Of a stretch of DNA of 10,468 nt, positions 1 through 5,749 are shown piece by piece. Below the pieces are notes generated by a model. The model had not been told where the DNA came from. It ran no database searches and was given only the letters and a program-made list of their open reading frames with translations. Where the stretch lies: assembly GCA_026416355.1 (NCBI GenBank), contig JAOAFH010000116.1:1-10468 (forward strand), given 5' to 3'. How positions within the stretch are numbered: the stretch's first letter is position 1; the number at the start of each line of letters is the position of its first letter. The stretch comes from Clostridiales bacterium. GTDB taxonomy: Bacteria; Bacillota; Clostridia; Clostridiales; Caloramatoraceae. A program made the translations under genes and the position numbers.

Positions 1-975
1 ACCAACGAATCTTGCAATTCCTGCTCCCATAGCCATAGCTGTAGCTTCACTAGCACCTATAGCCTTACCAAATTCAATTCCTAGGTTAGTCATAACAACG
101 TAACCTGCATTTCCTAAGTGAACACCTTCTTGATTTATAACATTTGTCCAGTTAGTAAATATACCAACTAGTAATATACCCATTGAGTAACCGATTGATA
201 TTATTGCTGCTGATATAGCAACACCTTTTGGGAAAGTCTTTTCAGCATTTTCTGTTTGGTCAACTAGACCACCTACTGCTTCAATTCCACCATATGCAAA
301 TATTGCATAAACTATAAATCCTAGACCTGCCATTATGTTTCCAGCAAACTTTGGATTTGGTGATTGAGTAAATGACTTTAGACCTTCAATTGGTTGAGCA
401 AGTTGTCCCTTGTTAAGTACTAGTACTGCTAGTGCTCCTATCCAAAGAACAATATTTAATGCTGCAACTGCTGATCCACCTAGTGAAGTAATCTTCTTTA
501 TCTTGTCAAGACCTTTAGTTGAAATATAAGTTACAAATACTATCCAAATTATACCTAGTACAGCTAGTAGCTTTGGTCCTGATAATCCTAAGATTACCCA
601 GCTCTTTGTTGTATCCTTACCAAATAATGCATTTGAGAAAGGAACCCACATACCTTGTGATACGTTAACCATCCAAATTACATATGATACATACCACATG
701 AAAGTACCTATGAATGCGAACTTTGGTCCTACTGACTTTTCCATCCATGAGTAAATTCCACCCTTTTCATTCTTGAAAGCTGCACCGTACTCAGCCATCA
801 TGAATGCAAATGGAATGAAAAATGTAATTCCTGATAGGATATACCATGGAATCGCAGCGTATCCCATCTTGTAGAATGATCTTGGAATGTTGTTAAATCC
901 GTACACTGAAGTAAAGATCATAAGAATTAATGATACCAGTGTAAGTTTTCCTGTTGGCTTATTATTTGATGCCAT
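1..975 (-). CDS. yjeM: APC-superfamily amino-acid permease, glutamate/GABA antiporter type (YjeM-like), 3' end beyond the window
   Basis: This is an inner-membrane amino-acid transporter of the APC superfamily. The visible 325 codons are open throughout and run off the left edge, so about two thirds of a family-length (~500 aa) protein is present. The protein starts MASNNKPTGKL and goes straight into TM1. A GFNNIPRSFYKMGYAAIPWY stretch follows, typical of the YjeM/GadC-like glutamate/GABA group. Later hydrophobic segments include one with AYGGIEAVGGLVDQTENAEK (about residues 230-250), the conserved APC TM6 region with the acidic residue after it. The ATG at 975 is preceded by AAGGAGGGG about 9 nt upstream. 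A promoter lies at 1030-1057 and a CodY-like box at 1222-1236. Family-level assignment is firm. The exact substrate and the YjeM label are inferred from remembered family likeness. Confidence 0.9.
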   Translation of the reverse strand, partial: MASNNKPTGKLTLVSLILMIFTSVYGFNNIPRSFYKMGYAAIPWYILSGITFFIPFAFMMAEYGAAFKNEKGGIYSWMEKSVGPKFAFIGTFMWYVSYVIWMVNVSQGMWVPFSNALFGKDTTKSWVILGLSGPKLLAVLGIIWIVFVTYISTKGLDKIKKITSLGGSAVAALNIVLWIGALAVLVLNKGQLAQPIEGLKSFTQSPNPKFAGNIMAGLGFIVYAIFAYGGIEAVGGLVDQTENAEKTFPKGVAISAAIISIGYSMGILLVGIFTNWTNVINQEGVHLGNAGYVVMTNLGIEFGKAIGASEATAMAMGAGIARFVG

Positions 976-1029
976 TTTACTGTCCCCCTCCTTAGGTATT
1001 TTTTTAATTTTGTTTGTCTTACAAATACT

Positions 1030-1057
1030 ATTATACACATTTCGACATCACATGCAA
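1030..1057 (-). promoter_or_regulatory. Predicted sigma-A promoter of the permease gene
   Basis: Read on the minus strand, a perfect TATAAT -10 box (1030-1035) is preceded by a weak TTGCAT -35 (1052-1057) with 16 bp between. Transcription would begin near 1023 and give a leader of roughly 47 nt ending in the strong ribosome binding site. The -10 is convincing and the -35 matches consensus at only three positions. Confidence 0.5.
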
Positions 1058-1221
1058 TAATTCAACAAAAAGTTTTTATATTATGAATATTTTTTATATT
1101 CAATTTATTGTTTTGATAAAACCAAAGTTATTCATTTTCAGGCATAGATTTAATAAATAAAACCCTAAACTGAATAATAAAAGCTAGATAATTCATTTAT
1201 TAAAAGTTATATCAAATAAAA

Positions 1222-1236
1222 TATTTTCTGAAAATT
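1222..1236. promoter_or_regulatory. CodY-box candidate (14/15 match)
   Basis: The 15-mer TATTTTCTGAAAATT differs from the CodY consensus AATTTTCWGAAAATT only at the first base. CodY is the GTP- and branched-chain-amino-acid-sensing repressor of Firmicutes and commonly controls amino-acid transporters, which fits the downstream permease. The site is about 165 bp upstream of the predicted -35 box, farther than a simple roadblock or promoter-overlap site. Chance matches are more frequent in such AT-rich DNA. Confidence 0.5.
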
Positions 1237-1321
1237 TAATAATTAAATTCCTTTGGATGTATTTTTGCAAGTTATTTATCAAATTTATTACATAAGTTTA
1301 ACATTTGTTTCTGAAAATATT

Positions 1322-1360
1322 AAAAAACTAGACCTAAGATGTTACCCCTAGATCTAGTTT
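1322..1360 (-). terminator. Intrinsic terminator after the amidase stub
   Basis: AAACTAGA (1325-1332) pairs perfectly with TCTAGTTT (1353-1360), and the stem extends by CTA/TAG after one mismatch. On the minus strand the stem is followed directly by a run of six T and more AT sequence. It lies just after the stop codon of the amidase remnant, as expected if the terminator outlived the gene. Confidence 0.7.
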
Positions 1361-1380
1361 AAACTAATATTTATTATTGT

Positions 1381-1527
1381 TTATTTGGATAATAAATATT
1401 TTTTCAACTCTTTATATAATGCCTTAGCCAATTTATATTGATAGAAATCTGAAGCTAATAGTTTATCTTCATTTTTATTAGCCAAAAATGCTGTTTCTAT
1501 TAGAACAATTGAAACTTTTGACCAAGT
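1381..1527 (-). pseudogene. C-terminal stub of an N-acetylmuramoyl-L-alanine amidase (Amidase_3 type)
   Basis: On the minus strand, about 45 codons ending at TAA (1381-1383) encode KVSIVLIETAFLANKNED, then a helix with LLASDFYQYKLAKALYKEL. This is the final part of zinc-dependent cell-wall amidases of the AmiC/CwlB fold. The E of LIETAF is the conserved catalytic glutamate and FLAN the usual F-L-S/A-N turn, followed by the C-terminal helix. The zinc-binding histidines and the rest of the ~180-aa catalytic domain are absent. The frame upstream runs into the 3' end of the neighbouring membrane-protein gene with no similarity and no start signal. It therefore appears to be a deletion remnant without function. 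The left boundary of similarity is near 1518. The family call is confident despite the short length. Confidence 0.75.
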
Positions 1528-1531
1528 TAAA

Positions 1532-2047
1532 TTATAAATGATTTCTATACAATATCTTAGATGGAATTAAGAAAGTCCAAGGCATTGTAATTATAGCTAA
1601 AGTTAAAGCTAATTTATGTCTTAATGCTCTATCCTCAATTTTATTATATACAAATTTGTAGTTAAAATAATAGATGAAAAATCCTGAGATAGCTATACAA
1701 ACTAAAACAGCTATTAATGAAAATATATTACTAAAAGGATCAAAGTTTATTTGATCAATCCATTCAATATTTATTTTAAAAACGCCTTCTATATAATTTA
1801 AAGCGAAGATTACCAAAGCACCAATAAAGTCTGCCAAAAATCCAAATCCCCATACCTTTAAAATATTTTCCTTATAAAATTTTTTTAGACTAAAACCCCT
1901 ATCTACTAGTTTATAGGCATAGAAACATCCAATAACGACTAGTGAATCAATTAAATAATTCCCTACCAATGTAACTAAAACAACTGGTGGCAAAAACATT
2001 AAAAACCACAAAGGAAAAATAATATTATAAAGTTTTATTTTTTTCAC
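1532..2047 (-). CDS. Unknown integral membrane protein, about five TM segments (171 aa, GTG start)
   Basis: I do not recognise the family. The protein (starting MKKIKLYNIIFPLWF) has hydrophobic segments at roughly residues 5-27, 30-47, 63-87, 104-130 and 144-162. Between them are short basic loops (LVDRGFSLKKFYKE; YNKIEDRALRHK), so it should sit in the cytoplasmic membrane. The frame can be opened three codons earlier at GTG 2056, but AAAGGGG overlaps that codon and lies 8 nt before GTG 2047, so 2047 is preferred. It begins 16 nt after the stop of the broken DMT transporter, so it was probably co-transcribed with it. Its stop lies at the edge of the amidase stub, and its last codons (ILYRNHL) may have been altered by that deletion. 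No enzyme motif is visible. Confidence 0.7.
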   Translation of the reverse strand: MKKIKLYNIIFPLWFLMFLPPVVLVTLVGNYLIDSLVVIGCFYAYKLVDRGFSLKKFYKENILKVWGFGFLADFIGALVIFALNYIEGVFKINIEWIDQINFDPFSNIFSLIAVLVCIAISGFFIYYFNYKFVYNKIEDRALRHKLALTLAIITMPWTFLIPSKILYRNHL

Positions 2048-2055
2048 AACAAGCA

Positions 2056-2062
2056 CCCCTTT
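2056..2062 (-). promoter_or_regulatory. Ribosome binding site selecting the GTG start at 2047
   Basis: AAAGGGG on the minus strand is followed by 8 nt and then GTG at 2047. The longer-frame GTG at 2056 would overlap this sequence, so it cannot use it. Confidence 0.6.
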
Positions 2063-2063
2063 T

Positions 2064-2308
2064 TCATTTTTTTAATTCTACAATCAAAACACTTAATAAT
2101 ATCGCTGCCCCAATATACCCCCTTATTGAAAGTTTTTCTCCAAGAAAAATAAATGCAAAAATTGCTGAGAAAACTGGTTCTAAAGATAATATTAATCCTG
2201 TATGAGTTACAGATACAAACTTTTGTGCATACGTCTGTGCCAATATGTTGCTCACCAAAACATTGTAACGATAACTAAAATAATAGTGGCCCTAATGTTT
2301 TTATTCAT
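2064..2308 (-). pseudogene. EamA/DMT-family transporter with a large internal deletion
   Basis: The start of a drug/metabolite transporter is intact. A ribosome binding site AGGTGGTG (2314-2321) is followed 7 nt later by ATG 2308, encoding MNKNIRATIILVIVTMFW, the usual DMT first helix up to the FWG position. The next codon is TGA (2252-2254). From there another frame (to TGA at 2064) encodes the typical end of an EamA domain: LAQTYAQKFVSVTHTGLILS, then LEPVFSAIFAFIFLGE and a last helix ending VELKK. The family is about 300 aa, so roughly 210 codons are missing. The join, near 2245-2262, is out of frame. Residual TTG/GTG starts could express a 64-aa tail, but it would be only two helices. The gene is dead as a transporter. 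Confidence 0.85.
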
Positions 2309-2527
2309 TAATTTCACCACCTATTATACTATACTAACAGTTTACCTTTTTATGCCATATATTTCAACCATTTTTTTACTATGCAATATTATTGATTTAA
2401 CAGATTAATTGGATTTTTCTTGTATTTTTATCATTTTTTATTGTGTCTTTATATATTTAAGCTCTTTTCAATTTAATAAATACATTTTTATTATCTACGG
2501 AGAGTTTATTGAAAACTTTATATGATT

Positions 2528-2570
2528 AATGCGTCATGAAGTAAAATCTTCATGACGCATTTTTATTTTT
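2528..2570 (+). terminator. Strong hairpin with plus-strand terminator polarity
   Basis: AATGCGTCATGAAG (2528-2541) pairs perfectly over 14 bp with CTTCATGACGCATT (2548-2561) across a 6-nt loop. On the plus strand a TTTTATTTTT tract follows (2561-2570), giving a classical intrinsic terminator. On the minus strand, where degV ends 5 nt away, the stem is followed by AATCATATAAAG, a poor U-tract. It may still serve degV as a bidirectional or weak terminator. No plus-strand gene precedes it. Confidence 0.65.
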
Positions 2571-2574
2571 TAAA

Positions 2575-3432
2575 TTATCTCATATCTTTTTCTGTATAAT
2601 AAACAAGTCCTATTGCACCTGGTCCAACATGTAATCCTATTACAGGTCCAATATCGATAATATCAGATTTAACTCCAAGCTTTTCTTCTACCAATTTTGA
2701 AAGCTCAAGTGCCTCTTGATAACAGTTTATGTGATGAACAACAATCTCCTTAAGTCCAAAAATTAAGCTGTCCTTAACCACTTTGTCAAGCATTGCAATT
2801 ATTGCATTTTTCTTTGTTCTGACCTTCGACATCACTGTTGTTTTACCATCCTCAACTGTCAATATAGGAATAATCTTTAAAAGATTACCTATAAGTGCAC
2901 TAGCCCCACCTATTCTTCCACCTTTTTTTAGATATTCAAGATTATCTGGTATAAAAAGAAATCTACTTCGTTTTATGTTTTGTTTCACAACTTCAACAAC
3001 CTCTTGTATAGTTTTCCCTTCCTTTGCAGCCCTAGCTCCAACAATTGCAGCAAAACCAAGTTGCATACAATTAGACCTAGAATCTATTATTTCTATTTTA
3101 GCATCCCTATATTCTTCTATTACCATCTCTTTAACCATTTGTGCGGATGAATATGTCCCACTCATTTCAGAGGAAAGAAAAATACATACAAGACTATCTC
3201 CATTTGATACAACCTTTTTCATCTCATCAAACATCTCTCCAATGGATGGCTGTGAAGACATCGGTATCCCTTTTTCTGCCATCATGCGATAAAAATCCTC
3301 ATTTTTAATATCAACCTCTTTTATGTGAAGATCTGAAAAAGAAATATTAAGAGAAATTTTTCTAATATCTAGTTCCCTACATATTTCTTCGCTTAAGTAA
3401 CTTGTGCTATCTGTTAAAATTTTTACTGTCAT
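2575..3432 (-). CDS. degV: DegV family (FakB-like) fatty-acid-binding protein
   Basis: This cytosolic two-domain protein binds a fatty acid. FakB members present exogenous fatty acids to the kinase FakA for phosphorylation and phospholipid synthesis. With the ATG at 3432 the product is 285 aa, normal for the family. Visible motifs are ILTDSTSYL (residues 5-13), SSQPS (59-63), SGTYSSA (91-97), the central IDSRS, YLKKGGRIGG (about 167-176), and C-terminal IGPVIGLHVGPGAIG with the conserved HxGPG (268-272). The frame can open at GTG 3441, but GAGTGA placed 5 nt before ATG 3432 and the family's usual MxVKIxTDS start favour 3432. No fakA is visible nearby. A promoter is predicted at 3471-3500. Which fatty acid it prefers cannot be read from the sequence. 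Confidence 0.93.
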   Translation of the reverse strand: MTVKILTDSTSYLSEEICRELDIRKISLNISFSDLHIKEVDIKNEDFYRMMAEKGIPMSSQPSIGEMFDEMKKVVSNGDSLVCIFLSSEMSGTYSSAQMVKEMVIEEYRDAKIEIIDSRSNCMQLGFAAIVGARAAKEGKTIQEVVEVVKQNIKRSRFLFIPDNLEYLKKGGRIGGASALIGNLLKIIPILTVEDGKTTVMSKVRTKKNAIIAMLDKVVKDSLIFGLKEIVVHHINCYQEALELSKLVEEKLGVKSDIIDIGPVIGLHVGPGAIGLVYYTEKDMR

Positions 3433-3470
3433 TCTAATCACTCATTTCTTTTAATAATTTTAACTAATTT

Positions 3471-3500
3471 ATTATAATACTTTTAATAATAAATTAACAA
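3471..3500 (-). promoter_or_regulatory. Predicted sigma-A promoter of degV
   Basis: On the minus strand TTGTTA (3495-3500) is followed after 18 bp by a perfect TATAAT (3471-3476). This would give a leader of roughly 30 nt before ATG 3432. It suggests degV is transcribed separately from the unknown gene upstream. Confidence 0.55.
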
Positions 3501-3613
3501 CTATTTTGTAATTTATGTTTAATAATAATATTTAAAATGAACCAAGATAGTCCTTTGTAGTTAAATTAATATAAATCCTAAAAAGCTACAGAAAATTGTT
3601 CCTTAATTCATTT

Positions 3614-4171
3614 TTAATCTTCTATAAACTTAGATTCAATCAGTATTTTTCGCATATCTATATTTACAGTTTCTTCTGAAGTTATATAAATGGCATATTC
3701 ACTACCAGTTTGTTCAATTTCAACCTTCATATTTGAAGGAATTTGATTCTCTGAAAACTTAATAGGTTTTATTGCATTTTTTCCATAATATAATAAATGA
3801 ATTTGAATCTTTGGTTTAACATATACACCATTAGTTTTCAAAAGAGGTGTACACCAACCTATTTCTATTGGTTGTTTTATTATATTATTTTCAATTAACT
3901 TTACATCTGGTGATGTATATAATATTTTCCAAAAACCAAATTTATTTTTTTCAGCCATTGCTAAGACAATATTTTTGTTTTTTGTTTCCATTGCAATTAT
4001 TCTAAATTCGTTATTATTCATATTAGTTCCAGTTCTTAATACCTTTACTCCTTTAGGGTTACCCCCTATTTGCTTAATAGAAAAATAAAAACTATTGGAT
4101 TTATATAAACATAGAGTAATTAAAATTAAGATTGCTACTATACATAAAGCAAATGGAACCTTTGGTTTCAT
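3614..4171 (-). CDS. Unknown protein with a single N-terminal membrane anchor (185 aa)
   Basis: I do not recognise the family. The N-terminus MKPKVPFALCIVAILILITL is a charged start followed by one hydrophobic helix (about residues 6-23) without a lipobox or clear cleavage site. The remaining ~160 residues are polar and rich in predicted beta strands, so an outward-facing anchored domain is the simplest reading. A recognisable stretch is KNIVLAMAEKNKFGFWKILY, the kind of repeated strand pattern seen in small extracytoplasmic beta domains, but no catalytic motif is apparent. The ATG at 4171 has GGTGAGGAA about 6 nt upstream and its own promoter at 4206-4234. It follows the terminator of the glycoside-hydrolase pseudogene and looks monocistronic. 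No function can be assigned. Confidence 0.8.
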   Translation of the reverse strand: MKPKVPFALCIVAILILITLCLYKSNSFYFSIKQIGGNPKGVKVLRTGTNMNNNEFRIIAMETKNKNIVLAMAEKNKFGFWKILYTSPDVKLIENNIIKQPIEIGWCTPLLKTNGVYVKPKIQIHLLYYGKNAIKPIKFSENQIPSNMKVEIEQTGSEYAIYITSEETVNIDMRKILIESKFIED

Positions 4172-4205
4172 AAATTCCTCACCTATTTTATTTTCTTTTA
4201 AATTT

Positions 4206-4234
4206 ATTTTACCATTTTATACCATAGTGTTCAA
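4206..4234 (-). promoter_or_regulatory. Predicted sigma-A promoter of the 185-aa anchored protein
   Basis: On the minus strand TTGAAC (4229-4234) and TAAAAT (4206-4211) are separated by 17 bp, the optimal distance. The leader to ATG 4171 would be about 30 nt. Confidence 0.55.
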
Positions 4235-4299
4235 GAATTTCTTTCTGTATTTTTATTAATATAGTTACTTACTTTTTTATACCTAAGTAAAATAATAAA

Positions 4300-4338
4300 A
4301 AAATAAAAAGGGTAGAAATCGTATTTTCTATCTACCCT
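4300..4338 (-). terminator. Intrinsic terminator after the GH10-like gene
   Basis: AGGGTAGA (4309-4316) pairs with TCTACCCT (4331-4338), with an alternative inner TAGAAA/TTTCTA pairing in the loop. On the minus strand the stem is followed by a T-rich tract (TTTTTATTTTTTT). It sits 37 nt beyond the stop codon at 4375. Confidence 0.8.
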
Positions 4339-4374
4339 AACTGTTTTGTATATAAAAATAATTTTATTTTTAAT

Positions 4375-5673
4375 CTAAAAATCTATTTGAATATTAGTAT
4401 TATCATTATCTAAATAAATTGTCTTTGACTTTAATAATGAAGTTGAAAATTTGTATTTGCCAGACATTCCTTTAAAAATAATTACTCCATTATCATCTGT
4501 TTTTATCTTGATATTGCTAAAAAGGGACTTATACCAAGATTCCATGATATAATATGATGGTTTTTTAGAACCATCTATCCTCATAAGGCCAAAATAGCCA
4601 ATCTCTTTATCTAGATTTACCTTTTCATCCTTCCAACCAAATTGTGTTAGTCCTATTATTTGTGGCTCAGCATCTATATATTCAAGCATATTTTTTAAAA
4701 TTTCTGCTTGAGTATTTTCATTCCATCCACCAATAGGTTTGTTATCATTGAACATACTGAATAATGGATGTTTCTCTGATACAGGATTATCGGACGGAAT
4801 CCAAAATTCCCAAATAAATATTGGTTTATTGAATTTTTTTTAGTCATCAAAAAACCTTTTTATATGCTCAAATTTTGCGGAATGATGAGATGCAGGTTGG
4901 TATTCTATTCCTATTACATCAAAATCGCAACCTTTTTTTAGTAGTTCCTCTACATATTCAACATGTGACATTACATTACCAACTAAAAGTTCATGATAAT
5001 CCTTTACTGGATACCATGCATCAGGATAATTATAAATTGGTCCTAAATCAACTGATATCTTTGAACCTTTAAATAGTTCTCTTGCTTTTGCTATATATCT
5101 GCATGCAAAATCAATAGCTTCTTTTTTATCAAATTTCATGACATTATACATTTTTTGATTAAATTCTGTTAGTATATGCACATAGTCAGGCTTTAAATTA
5201 TATTTTGAAAATGCTTTTGCATATTGTTCTAAAGCATAAATTTCCACTTTTTCGTATTCTTTTATATCTACTTTTTCTTTAAAACCTATAGGAATTCTTA
5301 AATCTATATGTTTGTCGAGATTTTTTTCTTTTGAAAGACCTTCAAGTCCAAATTCTTTTTCAATCATTTCTGGTGTTAAATTCAATTTGTTTTCATAATT
5401 TACTATCTCTGGCTTTATTGTTTCACACCACAAAAAATTTTCTAGGCCATATTTATTTGTTATCATAAAATCATTGGTTAGCTGTTCTACTGTAATTGAT
5501 TTATTTTTTATTGGGTTTCCATTTTTATCTACGATTTTAACCTTATAGGTATTTGCTCTTTGTTTATCACATATAACTGTTTCTTTTCTTGTTTGCCATC
5601 CAATCCATATTGCTACTACAACAAAAGATAGACACAAAAATATTATAATCAATTTATATCTTTTGTTTTTCAT
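4375..5673 (-). pseudogene. GH10-like glycoside hydrolase interrupted by an in-frame ochre codon
   Basis: The frame is 432 codons with one internal stop, TAA at 4840-4842 (codon 278). Coding continues in the same frame on both sides, so this is a substitution rather than a frameshift, most simply TAT/TAC (Tyr) to TAA before an A-run. The N-terminus has a membrane helix (residues 8-26), then a small beta domain (KVKIVDKNGNPIKNKSITVE) often found before GH10-like barrels. ILTEFNQ (E170) matches the acid/base strand and FIWEFWIPSD (E289) the nucleophile strand. IIGLTQFGWKDE and KKPSYYIMESW are GH10-like C-terminal signatures. GGAGGAG lies 6-7 nt before ATG 5673. The truncated 277-aa product lacks the nucleophile. 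An in-frame ATG at 4755 lies after E289, so it could not restore activity. Substrate is unknown; an extracellular beta-glycan is inferred. Confidence 0.8.
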
Positions 5674-5749
5674 ATTTTCTCCTCCATTTTTTAACTATGT
5701 TAATACTAATGTTTTCTAACAATAGTATATAGCTATAAAAATATATAAT

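Larger units (their letters stand above)
976..1380. other. 405-bp AT-rich intergenic region without a gene
   Basis: No open frame with coding character is visible on either strand. The stretch holds the permease promoter near its left end, one near-perfect CodY-type palindrome (1222-1236), a weaker second copy (1305-1319), and the hairpin terminator of the amidase stub at its right end (1322-1360). The rest (about 1058-1221) is AT-rich sequence with only short AT hairpins and nothing recognisable. Confidence 0.7.

Noticed and set aside
976..1380. Riboswitch or T-box leader before the permease
   Set aside because: The predicted leader is only about 47 nt and no conserved T-box, specifier or aptamer-like pairing is visible in the rest of the AT-rich stretch.
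2202..2408. Plus-strand 68-aa frame across the DMT remnant
   Set aside because: It lies antisense to recognisable DMT coding sequence, has no ribosome binding site and no family likeness; its hydrophobicity is a by-product of AT-rich reverse-complement sequence.
2783..3292. 169-aa plus-strand frame inside degV
   Set aside because: Exact antisense of the well-conserved DegV coding sequence, with serine- and phenylalanine-rich low-complexity character and no initiation signal.
3583..3597. CodY-like sequence (12/15) upstream of degV
   Set aside because: Three mismatches, all in the left half, so the palindrome is lost; degV is not a typical CodY target and such matches are expected in this AT content.
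4265..4290. TTACTTA...TAAGTAA inverted repeat
   Set aside because: Only 7 bp, AT-rich, with a 12-nt loop and no U-tract in either direction; likely chance, and the real terminator is at 4300-4338.
4840..4842. Programmed frameshift or stop-codon recoding (selenocysteine/pyrrolysine) at the GH10-like stop
   Set aside because: The stop is TAA, not TGA or TAG, frames on both sides are identical, and no recoding structure is evident; a plain nonsense substitution explains it.
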